A stretch of DNA of 64,000 nt, from assembly GCA_902805475.1 (NCBI GenBank), contig CADCSX010000007.1:124001-188000 (forward strand). The letters run 5' to 3'. Position 1 is the first letter of the stretch. Each line of letters opens with the position of its first letter. The DNA comes from Entonaema liquescens (lineage: Eukaryota; Ascomycota; Sordariomycetes; Xylariales; Xylariaceae). Position numbers and translations under genes: made by a program. Under the pieces are notes generated by a model that made no database searches, was not told the origin of the DNA, and saw only the letters and a program-made list of their open reading frames with translations. This document shows, in pieces, positions 43,792-54,348 of this stretch.

Positions 43792-45487
43792 GTGACGAAT
43801 ATCAACTTCTTTTCTATACGTTTGCGTGTATATATAAAACCTACCTTACAAAAATGAGTCGAGGGGGAGTTTCTTAGGTGGGGGTCGATTCGTGTCTATA
43901 CGATCTCCTGGGCGGCTCTATTGTGTGTAATGGACTATGATACCATCTGCGGAGGTAATGGCGCGACGCCGTCCGCTCCTTTTATGGATACGACTGGGCT
44001 TTGCATATCGATGCAGGTATGCTGCCACCGAACAAACTTGCTCAGGGGCTATTATGCCCTATGCCGATAGGGGCTTAATGAGAACTATAAGCATGGACAA
44101 CTTGTATATAATAACAAGGGAATTATGGATACGAATGTTCGATTGGGTTTGTGATGATATTTGTGTGCGTGAGAGATGTGAACCTATTTGATTCCCATGA
44201 GATGTCGTGTTTTGAAACGTCGATGAGTAAAGAGAACGTGTACATTTTGTGTTTTCTAGCTTTGCTACGAGTTTGACGGTAACATTACACTAGTTTAGAG
44301 GAACTTAATTATTAACTAAGACTTAGCAAAAGGCTTTTCTGAATTTCACTAGTACCTGACTACGAGCTGTCATCTTTGGTTTAACTACTTGGCTTATCAT
44401 GATATGAATGGTATAAAATATGTCGATATCGACCGTTTCACCCCGCTAAAGATCCGGGAAATAAGATTCGTCTTCATCTTCGCCCGTGTAAATTCGAACT
44501 CGCCTCTTGCAGAAGACGACCAAGATACGTGCTCCTTAATGATAGAGCAAAAGCGCTATTGGGAAGTTGGATGCAAAAAGAGGCCTAACTGCATAATTGC
44601 GGTGATTACACGTGTGGACATTCAACGGGCGAACCAGCAATGAACAACTTCCGTCAGCGTGGGTATTCGTCACAGCCTGTCTCGGAACCGTAATTCAAAG
44701 ATTAGCATTATCTTTACATCATAATTATTCCCAAGACATACCAATAGAAATCTAACCCTAGGGGTAGGTAAGACCCGCGTACAATTCGCTTCCTTTCGGA
44801 CTCAGTACGAAAGTCCCAGGGAAGCCGGGTGCGAAAAGGCCGTCATTGGAAAATCGGACGGTTTCGACGCCGTTTCTCGCGGAGGGGGGGCTCGGAGCTC
44901 CGAGTTACCCAGATCGGAAACCGGGTCGCTGTAAAAAGTTAAGCCTCTTTTTCTTCTTCTTTTTCTGGACTCGAGCTGTTACGGCTATAGGACGAGACGG
45001 GCATGCTCTAAGCCTAATATGGTAACCCCCATGAGAACACGGGATGACTAACTTTCCGCTGCTGAGCCCCCGACGAGGGCTTTGGGGGCGCCGAAATCTG
45101 CGCGAGGGTAGGTAGGTCTTTGCGACGTCTGGATTTCGGATCGAGAGGGTGGGTTGGGTTCATCCGCTGCTGTGAGGAATGTGTAACGATATAGTGGTTA
45201 ATTTATGGGTGTAGCTAAAGAAATAGTATAAAGGATGGCTTGTTTGTTGAGATGAGACGGGATCTTGATCATTATCAGACATCATCAGATTTCACCATAG
45301 CTTGGACATTACACCATAGTAGAACTCAACATATATATCAACATACCGGGGAGTCTGTATTTGATCTGTATACACTTACAACGACTTCAAGCAACTACGA
45401 TATAACTTACCTCAAGTTACCTACAACAACGGCCTTGACTCCCCACCTAGTCCTCTAGAGATACTCACCACAACCAGTTACAACAAA
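43792..45487. other. Intergenic, no gene seen
   Basis: About 1.7 kb between the CRH-family gene and the Rossmann protein gene, both plus strand. The open frame 44389-44643 lacks motifs. The G/C-rich patch 44820-45130 contains no recognised RNA gene. Confidence 0.55.
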
Positions 45488-46324
45488 ATGTTCTCACCAA
45501 GCAACACCAAAACCATCGCATTCATGGGCGCATCGGGGGGCATCGGCCTCGCAGCCCTAACCCGCGCCCTCGCCGCCGGCCACACGTGCATAGCGCTCTG
45601 CCGCACCCCCTCCAAGCTCACGGACAAGTTCCCCGGGTCCCAATTCCCGAGCCTGAAGATCGTGGCGGGCAACGCGCACGACCCCGCCGCCGTAGCCCGG
45701 TGCCTAGTCACGGCAACAGAGGACGGAGACGAAAGCGGAAGTACAAGAAGCCAGCCTGTTGATGCCGTGGTCTCGACGATCGGCGGCGTCTTGCAGTTCT
45801 CCCGCTTGACGCTCGACGACCCGCATGTCTGTGAGAAGGCCATGGCGGCGCTGCTGGAGGCTATTTCTCTCGTGCGCGCGCAACAGCAACACGGACACGG
45901 ACACGAACACGGACACGATTTGGCGATGGGGGTCTGGCGCCCGCGTATCGTCGTCGTGAGCACGTGCGGCATCTCGCGGACGGCGCGCGACGTGCCGGTT
46001 CTCTTCATGCCCATGTACAAGATCATGCTGCGGGTGCCGCACGTGGACAAGATGGCGATGGAGGCATTGCTCGTGGACGGGGCGAGCGCGGGTGGTGGTA
46101 GTGGTGGTAGTAGTGATAGTGGTTATACGTACTCGATCGTGCGGCCGAGTTTCTTGGTCGACGAACCGCAGCCGGAGAGGAAGATACGCGTCGGGCTGGG
46201 GGATGAGCCGGCGGTGGGGTATGTGATTTCGAGGGATGATGCGGGGAGGTGGATTTATGAGAATTTGATCGGTGGGAAGAAGGGGGAGGAGTATGAGAAT
46301 AGGATTGCTACGATTACTTGGTGA
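45488..46324 (+). CDS. NAD(P)-binding Rossmann protein (NmrA-like/atypical SDR)
   Basis: Single exon, 278 residues. The N-terminal dinucleotide-binding motif reads TIAFMGASGGIGLAALTRAL, with GASGGIG matching the GxxGxxG loop. Later elements are SLKIVAGNAHDPAAVARCLV, VDAVVSTIGGVLQF, RPRIVVVSTCGIS and YSIVRPSFLVDEPQPERKI, the usual order in atypical short-chain dehydrogenases of the NmrA-like group, which include redox sensors as well as reductases. Two low-complexity loops interrupt it: a His-rich GHGHEHGHD near residue 140 and a GGGSGGSSDSG near residue 205. The classical YxxxK catalytic pair is not obvious, so enzyme activity is uncertain. Third codon positions are strikingly GC-rich in the first two thirds. 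Confidence 0.85.
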   Translation: MFSPSNTKTIAFMGASGGIGLAALTRALAAGHTCIALCRTPSKLTDKFPGSQFPSLKIVAGNAHDPAAVARCLVTATEDGDESGSTRSQPVDAVVSTIGGVLQFSRLTLDDPHVCEKAMAALLEAISLVRAQQQHGHGHEHGHDLAMGVWRPRIVVVSTCGISRTARDVPVLFMPMYKIMLRVPHVDKMAMEALLVDGASAGGGSGGSSDSGYTYSIVRPSFLVDEPQPERKIRVGLGDEPAVGYVISRDDAGRWIYENLIGGKKGEEYENRIATITW

Positions 46325-47872
46325 TATGATAGAAGGGGTATAGGATGGAAGGGATATGGGCGTATGGACGGTAGGGAGTTTTGAGATGGGATCACTGAAT
46401 AATGAACTACATATTAGGTTAGACAGTATGGTATGTTGTTAGTCGTCTGTCATCCGTTGGTGTTTTCGTGTGAAGGATCGGGTCTAAAACATACATAATA
46501 AGTAATTCGCAGGTTTGCTGGCGTCATTTAGAGATTTTGTTTCTAATACAGGACTCATCGTTTATTCCTTATAAAATGCTCCCTTTTTGCTCGAGATACA
46601 CAAATAGACAAATAAGAGTGTTTCAAAAAAAAAGTTGTTAGTTCCATCTACTTGGGATCCTACAAACGTGGTGCTTTTTCTTCCCGTCTGGCGAGGAGGT
46701 GGCGCAAGTAGGATGATTGGCTGATCAGATCTCGTTGGACCTTGGGGGGCAGGCAGTAGTTGTGCAAAGTTGTGTGCTACTCACTTTACAACAGGCGCCA
46801 GGTTGATTTGCGCCTATCAATCCTAAACAGGTCAGATTCGCACCGACTCACGATGATCTTTTCCGTGTGTGATTGTGGTCTACTGCAGGGGAAGTGCATA
46901 TTAATTTACTGCTACGTCTTTTCATATGACGATATGTTCCTATTTATGTATTTACCCACTTTGAATATTGGCACTTATAGTAAGTAACCAAAGCGGCACA
47001 GAACAAGCACTTCTTAGTCAGATGTTCTGTAAGTTAATGGTTCTACCAGCCTTATACAGAAAAGGGACCAACCTGAAAATACATAATCATCTCCATCCAA
47101 TGAAACTGTAACACAGCCCTATGAAGTTATGCCGGACACACGGTACTTTTTACCTACCTTTGTTCGAAAAAGGGAGGTATCATTCTCGAGCCAAGAAAAA
47201 AGGGAGCGCTAAACCTGCTGCTGAATACCTGAACGTGAATAATAAAATTGTTCCTAAAGTCTTCCTTCAGCCTGATCCATTTCTTATTTATGATCGTATC
47301 TTCGTTCTCATCCAGCTGTATTTTCTGGTTTATTGCTCTTCTCACGTCTTATCTGCCAAAATAAATTGATGCAACTTATAGCTTCGCGTCGAGGTCGAAG
47401 GTGAGTAACTCACTCTAGAGAGAATAAGCAAAACTCGTCATTCCCTTGTTTGAATCTAATAAGCAATAATAGATACACTCATTTGTTATTTTAAAGAAAA
47501 AATATTTGTCCCTTGCCCAAAGAAATTAGGTCACATCGGGAACAACTACCTTGTCATTCATTATCACTATTCTTCTTTCAAGCCCGAACTTTTTAGCGGT
47601 AATTCACTGGAAAATCATCGTCAGGTTCCTTGTTGACACCTGCTCATAAGTCGGTCTTCAGCCCATTTGCTTTGCTATAAACGCCATAAGCAAATTTACT
47701 TTTTATTTTTATTTTTATTTTTATTATTATTATTCCTTCCTTTTCTTTTCTTTTTTTTTTTTTAAAAAAAAAAAGCTACTCAAGCAAGTGCGACCTAAAC
47801 AAACAAACTTGTGTCACCTTTTGACTTTTACCTTTTCGTCTTACCTTTCTTCTACCCCTCCAAATTTCCAAC
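46325..47872. other. Intergenic; promoter of lactonase-like gene at the right end
   Basis: About 1.5 kb with small motif-free open frames. The last 180 bp hold TTTTA repeats and a T13A11 palindrome (see separate entry). Confidence 0.55.
47699..47774. promoter_or_regulatory. TTTTA repeats and T13A11 tract upstream of the lactonase-like gene
   Basis: About five TTTTA/TTA units are followed by a C/T stretch and then T13 directly joined to A11 at 47751-47774. The tract ends about 98 bp before the ATG. Poly(dA:dT) tracts exclude nucleosomes in fungal promoters; here this is inferred from position and composition. Confidence 0.55.
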
Positions 47873-49054
47873 ATGAAGGGAACTATCGCAGCACTTCTCC
47901 TCGGTACGGCCTCAGCAATGCCGGCACTTACACCCCGCGAAGATGCTCCGGCAGCCGAATCGCGCAAGCTCGTCATCGGCGCTCCTTTCCAGATCCTAAC
48001 TGCCGATTTTGATGGATCTAAATTCTCCATTACTGGCAACCACACCGCTGCTGGAACGGGTCCCAGCTGGCTACTCTTCAAGGAACCCAACCTCCTCTAC
48101 GCCGTCAACGAGAACGCCAACGACACCAGTGTTTTCACACTCGACTCGGGCAAGCCGACCCTTGCTTCCGCAGCCAATGGTACTTCCGGTGTTGTCTTCC
48201 TCGAGTTCAACGGCGACAAGACCCGTATGGTTGGCGCCGGTTACGGCAGTGGCGCTATTGACGTGTGGGATGTTTCGGCTGCTGATGGCAGCATGAAGCA
48301 CCTCAAGACTGTCCTTGTTCCGGGAGAGCCTAACCCTGCCCAGGGAGCTCACCATCCCCACCAAGCTCTCCTCGACCCGACTGGTCGATTCTTCGTCATC
48401 CCCAACTTGGGCGGTGACACGGTCTTGGTTCTCGACAGCAAGGACGACAAGTACGAGTTTACCGGCAAGGCTACTCTACCTACCGGCACCGGACCCCGCC
48501 ACGGCGGCTTTGTTTCGGATGGAGACCAGCACTACTACACACTGGCCTCCGAGCTAACCAGCGAGCTCTTCCTATTCCAACTCACCTACGCCGACGACAC
48601 AATCAACTTCAAGCAGCTCCAGAAGCAGAGCACCTATGGTGCCGTCCCGCCGGCCAACGCTACCTCCGCAGCTGCAGGTGAGCTAGTCGTTGCCGCAAAC
48701 CAGAGGGACGTGTACGTGTCGAACCGGATCAGCGGTAACGAGACGGACAGCATCGCGCACTTCGTATTCAAGAAGGGCACTGGCAAGTGCGCCGCCGGAC
48801 ACCTCGACTTTGTCGACACCGTTTCCTCCGGCGGTCTGCGCCCGCGCATGTTCAGCCTGAGCAAGGACGAGGACCAGAGCCTAGCTTTCGTCGCAAACCA
48901 GGGCGGCGATAACGGCCTCCTCGCCTTCAAGCGTTGCAAGGACTCGGGCTCCCTCGACCCGACGCCCGTCGCCACCGTGCCCTACGCTTCGCTCGTGGCC
49001 CCTGAGCTCGCGGCGACTGAGCTGATGGGCCCGCAGTTCATTCAAGAAATCTAG
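47873..49054 (+). CDS. Secreted seven-bladed beta-propeller, lactonase (6-phosphogluconolactonase-like) family
   Basis: Single exon, 393 residues. A signal peptide spans about residues 1-16 (MKGTIAALLLGTASAM), followed by PALTPRED, a likely propeptide or mature start. Propeller hallmarks: GPSWLLFKEPNLLYAVNEN, GVVFLEFNGDKTRMVGAGYG, QGAHHPHQALLDPTGRFFV with IPNLGGDTV, GTGPRHGGF, DVYVSNRI and GLRPRMFSLSKDEDQSLAFV with ANQGGDNG. This is the PF10282 lactonase family, which also includes carboxy-muconate cyclase-like fungal proteins. Several N-glycosylation sites (NHT, NDT, NGT, NAT, NET) fit secretion. Sugar-lactone substrates of the cytosolic enzymes are unlikely outside the cell, so the real substrate is unknown. 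Confidence 0.9.
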   Translation: MKGTIAALLLGTASAMPALTPREDAPAAESRKLVIGAPFQILTADFDGSKFSITGNHTAAGTGPSWLLFKEPNLLYAVNENANDTSVFTLDSGKPTLASAANGTSGVVFLEFNGDKTRMVGAGYGSGAIDVWDVSAADGSMKHLKTVLVPGEPNPAQGAHHPHQALLDPTGRFFVIPNLGGDTVLVLDSKDDKYEFTGKATLPTGTGPRHGGFVSDGDQHYYTLASELTSELFLFQLTYADDTINFKQLQKQSTYGAVPPANATSAAAGELVVAANQRDVYVSNRISGNETDSIAHFVFKKGTGKCAAGHLDFVDTVSSGGLRPRMFSLSKDEDQSLAFVANQGGDNGLLAFKRCKDSGSLDPTPVATVPYASLVAPELAATELMGPQFIQEI

Positions 49055-51552
49055 AATCATTAGACTAGATGGGATTAGGGGAATCATGAAAAATGCATTT
49101 CGGAGCGGACAGGTTGCATTGATATCGGCGTCTGGGTTCTCATGATAATCGACCAGGCTGGCTTTTTCACCTGTGTCGCTTTCTATTCGTTGGTTTGGCC
49201 CTCGGAGGCATTGAGATGTACATAGCAATATCTATCTTATTCTCTCACTGCGTTAGCTTTCTCGTGGATCGTAGAATATGTGTTCGTGATTTGCCGTTTC
49301 TTCCGATGTTATATCTGCCTGGGAAAATTTGATAGCTACCTAGCCTTGTTTATGGATGTCCATCAGTGGATAAGTATTCGATCTAAACACGTTTTTGCGG
49401 TGGAGTTAATCTTAGTGGATAGTAGTCATGCCGAATATGTACAGACGAAAATAGCCAACATAATGTACGTGTCTAAGCCTAGACTTGCTTTCCTTTTAGG
49501 GAAGTGGGAGTGGTCTAAGCACTTAGATGCTTGATGCAGTCGAGCGGAGGACAAAGAGCCAACCACGTGTAAGAAGAGGAAATTCGAATTCTAGCAAATA
49601 GACAATTTCGATATCACCACATTAAAATTAAAATTAACCGAATCCAGATGATTGTCACGATAAAGCTTCACAGGGAAAAATAAGAATGAATTACCCAGGC
49701 GTAGATCGATCGGGAACGGGAACGATAAAGATGTTGTCATGATGGCAGAAGCTTGTCGTGAGGCGATCTGCAATGTAACCCTCCGAACCACGGATTCCGA
49801 CTACCACGACGCACAAGCGACAAGCGGGTGGAGATGATGGTCCGGGGAATCATTGTAATTCGATCCAAGATATTAAAGGAAGATACTGGCTAACCTGACA
49901 TTGCTCTTGTTCTTGCATATTGGACATGTCGTAGAAAGTGCAGTATACTTCGTCCAAGACGTCAATCGAGATCCGGCTGATGCCAAGTATAGTAAGTATC
50001 AACCCCGGATTGTTTCATAGCGGTATAGTTGACCTACTAATAAACTTGTTTAGGCGTTCCACATGACTAACTAAACTAATGAAGCCTTTTGATCGTAGGG
50101 CTTGGGTAGTTGTATACAGCTTGATGGCTTGCGAAGCTGACTGCTCTTGGAGATGTTGTTCTTGTTTTGTCTACTTTTACGTCATAGACAACCGGATGCG
50201 GAAAATTGAAACTGAACATTTTCCAAAAAATCAATCAATTTGCGTAACAAGTCCTCCCCCACCAAGGTCACGATACACGTGTATTGGAGGACCCGCGTGG
50301 CGTATGCTGGTATCCCAAGACGGCGATGTCCTATGGAGAGCCCGAGTCATCTTGTATGACTTACTGATACGTCCCGCATTGAAACATCTCGGGCACTCGT
50401 AGATGGTACTATAATACTATAGTACCCATTTTCTTGACAACAATTCTGGTTGTTTAGAGGATGTTGTTATGCGCATGTGAAAATAGTTGCCATGGTCCTA
50501 CATAGTGAGGATCTAAAGCTCACTTAATCCTAGTCTTTCTGTCACTGGCTTCCGTAGTTCGGTAGTGATAGTCTTGATTATAGCTGGATTCATAGTCGTT
50601 AAAATCATGGCGGAATAGTTGTTTGATTCTTTTCCAGTTTGAGGATGGCGAATCCAGGATTTTTCGTTTTTTTCGTTTTTTTCGTAACTGGTAGTGATAG
50701 GATGACGAAGATGCTAGAAACTAAAGACTTTAGCTTTCTAAAATTGATTTTCTTCTTAGCTTCTAATGGCCCCAATAGCTTCAATACTTACAGGGGAGCT
50801 TGGGCCAGCACGGAGAATGCGTTCCACTGTTATTAGCTAATGCAAGCCTGGCACGCTGCTTAGTGGTCTTGTTAGCGGTCTCGTTTAAGAAATGCCGGAG
50901 CACTTGCGCGTTAGCTATGACGTACTAGATTAACGACTCCGGGTTTCACGTCATCAACACCTAATAATTCAAGTACAGATCTTAGACTTGAGCAAGCACG
51001 GCCAAGATGGGCAATTGCATCAGAGAAGTACTTTACAATTAGCAGTAGCGAACAGCAATTAATCATGTACCACCTGATTCATGTCTTCCATCTTCCATCT
51101 TCCATGGCAGGAGTAATCATCGATAGCTCTCGGCCGGTTGCATGCGCTCACCCCTCGACCATCACTCTTTTTTTTTGTAGTTAAATCATAGCTACATATT
51201 ATACCTACCTACACATTACACCACTTTACATAGGGCCTGGTACATAATATACATTATATTGTACAAAATATATTGTACCTTACGTCTACTTACATTTACA
51301 CTACGTCAACATTATAATAAACACCTTTGTCCTCCCCCAGATCTCAAATCTCATCATCTCCTCTTCTCTCTTCCTCAACCTAAGAAACATTCTACATTGT
51401 AAACTCACAATTTAATAAGACTATTATACCCACTTATCTTAATATACCCTCAACTGTGATACCCAACCTCGTTTCTCTGCTTTACGCCATTGTCGAAACA
51501 CCAAACTAAGAACTGATATCGAGATACCCTAATTACATATCCCGACACAATC
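49055..51552. other. Intergenic, no gene seen
   Basis: About 2.5 kb. It includes a TTTTTTCG-type short tandem repeat near 50660-50683 and A/T-rich sequence rich in TACCT and TACAT motifs before the HAM1-like gene. No domain-bearing frame was found. Confidence 0.55.
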
Positions 51553-54348
51553 ATGGCAAGCGTAAACAGACCAACCGACGTCAAGCAGAAGGAAGCCGAC
51601 GTCAATCGAAAGCTTCAGATATACGGAATTATCAATGCATTCCAGATTGGCAAAGTACCATCTGTAAGTGTGCTCTCCCCATATCCACATCCATATCCGC
51701 AACCCCCCTATTCAATAATACAAAAGACTTACACTAGACATAACAGAATGACCAAATAGATGTCGCTCTAAACAGCTTCCTTCAGTCGAGAGCGTTAGCA
51801 AACCCCTCGAAGCGACTTTCATCAGAAGGACGAGAACTCGTCGAAGACTTGAAGGATGTTGTAACTCAAGCTAAGAAGCTGCTGCTATCCAAGAACGAAG
51901 GAAACCTCTTGCAGGACTTCATCTGGCAGACCCAGCAGTTTGACCCTAACGCTGTGAGCGTACCCAATGCTCCGGTCGACAAGGATACGGCGAAGCAACA
52001 TGGTGATAAAGCTCTTGAGGGACTTCGAACTTTGGGAACATTGATTATCACCAATGGCCAATTCCGCAAGCTTCGTAAGTAGACGGTAGACTTCACCCAC
52101 ACTAATGAATACAATCGCTAACTGCTTCTTAGTGAATGATGCTACTATACTACTTCGCGACATTGCTGGCGATGCCGCTTCCAATGCCGCGAACAAGGTA
52201 CGACCTGACAGCGAGGCTATCGCTCAGATCGACCGACCTGCCGAAGACAACGTTTGGCATGATACCCCTGATTTCTCCAAGGAGAATGTTAAATCGCAGT
52301 TCCAGAACGTTTACAAGAGTGACCCGGCTCAAGATGCCAAGGGTGTTGTAAACGCTGGAGCCGGAGCCATCCGACAACCGGATGGGACAGCAGGAGATCG
52401 CCTTAATGCCGCGCAGAATGCGACAAGCAGAGCTGCAGAGCAGGTCAAGTCAAACATCGACCCCGAGGCTCGCGAGTCTACCAAGCAGACAGCTCAAGAG
52501 TATCGCGCTCGCACTAGACAGTATCTGTCGAAGAAGATGCCCGAGGAGCGTCGTGAGCAGACTATCTGGCGTCTAAAGGTAAGCACTATTCTTTCTACTG
52601 AATGTAATCCCTGGCGCTAACAAATGAAATAGAAAATGGTTGTTGAATGCCAGCAACACCCTGATTACCAGCAAGCCATTACTACGCTGTTAGACTTGGC
52701 TGAGCAGTACGGCTCTCATGGCAGGAGCATTGCTACTGGCGGTACCGGTACTGTCAAGCAGACACGAACCCACCTAGCTGCTGCTGAGGCTGATCTGAAG
52801 GTATGTATTACTTAACTCTACTGGTATAAAGATACGAAGCTAACTCTATGCTAGACTTTGATCGAGAGATTTGCCAACGGAACATCTAGTGATGATCTGT
52901 GGTCTTCTATCAACACTATTTATGAAGATGCTGATAGGGATCCCGAACTCAAGGATTGGTTTAAGTCTATGAACGCTTATGTCCGAAAGTGCCTGAAGCA
53001 GCAAGGCTACATTATGGAAGATGCTTCTAACGAGGAGTGGCACCGTCTCTATGACCACGGCAACTATCTCCTTCGTGAGAAGTACAGGACCCACACTGAT
53101 CGTATTGTGGATGAGATCAAGTTCCTGGCCGATCAATTCGATCAGGATGCCCAGAACAAGGCTTTTGCTGCCTCGGTACAGAAATTGTTCACTGACCTCG
53201 GAAATGACGACAATGGCAAGGCGACCTTTAAGCCTCACTTGGTCAAGGATTTGACTGATGTTATCATCCCGGCTGCCTTTGAGAGGATTGCATACATCCC
53301 TATTCCTCGAATTGAGTACTCTGACAGTGAGATCGATGCTGTCGTTGAGAACCTGGTTCTGGAGAGCGATAACTTCATGCCGAATGTGCTCGAGGTCGCC
53401 AGCGACAACTACTTCCGCTGGGGCCGCAAGAAGATTGCGAGCACAAACAAGAACTCTATTGACGTCAAGGTCACTGGCATTCAGATGGATCTCCGCGATG
53501 TCAGCTTCTACGTCAAGCGCAAGCAAGGCTTCCCCTCAATTACCGACACCGGTGTTGCTAACATCAGAATGGGTGGCGATGGATTCTGCTTCCGCTTGAA
53601 GTTGTCAACCGCAGATGAGAAGGATAGACAGCACTTCTTCAAGCTTGACAAGGTCGACGTCGATGTTAAGAACCTCCAGATCAAGCTTGTCAAGTCCAAC
53701 CACAAGTTACTTTTCGGTCTTTTCAAGCCCATGATGCTTAAGGTTCTCCGCCCAGTCATTCAGAAGACTGCAGAGAAGCAGCTCAAGGATCAGTTTAACA
53801 AGTTTGACCAGTTGCTGTTCCAGGTTAAGCAGGAAGCTGATCGCGCTCTGGACGAAGCTCGCTCTGACCCTGAGAACGCCCCTAACATCTATAACCGCTA
53901 CGTCAACGCTGCCCAGAAGCAATTCCTCCAGGGCAAGAAGAAGGCAGAGGCCATTGCAGCTGACAAGAAGGTCAATATGGCCGTCACTAAGGAGGACAGC
54001 ATTTTCCCCAACATCCACCTACCTGGTGGTATCAGCTCTAAGGCCACCGAGTACAGGGAGCTGGCCCGAAAGGGTGAGATGTGGGAGAGCCCCGTCTTTT
54101 CCATCGGCGCTGCCTCTAAGAGTACCAACATTCCTGGTGCTCCTCAAGTTACCCGCAAGCCACACGCTGTCAATGGCAACACCACAAACGGGAACTACAC
54201 CAACGGAAACTATACCAATGGTAACTACACTAATGGTAGAGCCGTAAACGGAAAATATTCTTCTGGTCCCGTCACTGGGCCCATCGCCACCACTGGCCCC
54301 GTGACTACCACTGTTCCCACCGTAAGTGGTAACACTGTTACGATCTAG
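51553..54348 (+). CDS. HAM1-like protein (HAM1 N- and C-terminal domains)
   Basis: Five exons, 51553-51663, 51747-52074, 52133-52578, 52633-52800 and 52855-54348, join in frame to 848 residues. It begins MASVNRPTDVKQKEADVNRK. An alpha-helical N-terminal part includes LNSFLQSRALANPSKRLS, GLRTLGTLIITNGQFRKLL and KKMPEERREQTIWRLKKMVV. The C-terminal part has PIPRIEYSDSEIDAVVENLV, VKVTGIQMDLRDVSFYVKRK and GDGFCFRLKLS, the tubular lipid-binding (SMP/BPI-like) pattern of the family's C-terminal domain. A membrane or lipid-transfer role is inferred from that fold. The C-terminal tail carries tandem NGNYT units (about residues 790-812) encoded by 15-nt repeats at about 54187-54236. The biological role here is unproven. 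Confidence 0.88.
54187..54236 (+). repeat. 15-bp coding repeat (NGNYT units)
   Basis: Three to four near-identical 15-nt units encode Asn-Gly-Asn-Tyr-Thr in the disordered tail of the HAM1-like protein. Synonymous differences between units indicate more than one expansion step or later drift. Confidence 0.8.

Noticed and set aside
44389..44643. 84-codon plus-strand open frame
   Set aside because: No domain, no convincing splice partners and typical intergenic composition.
52846..53526. 226-codon open frame antisense to the HAM1-like gene
   Set aside because: Shadow frame; the sense strand carries the conserved domain.
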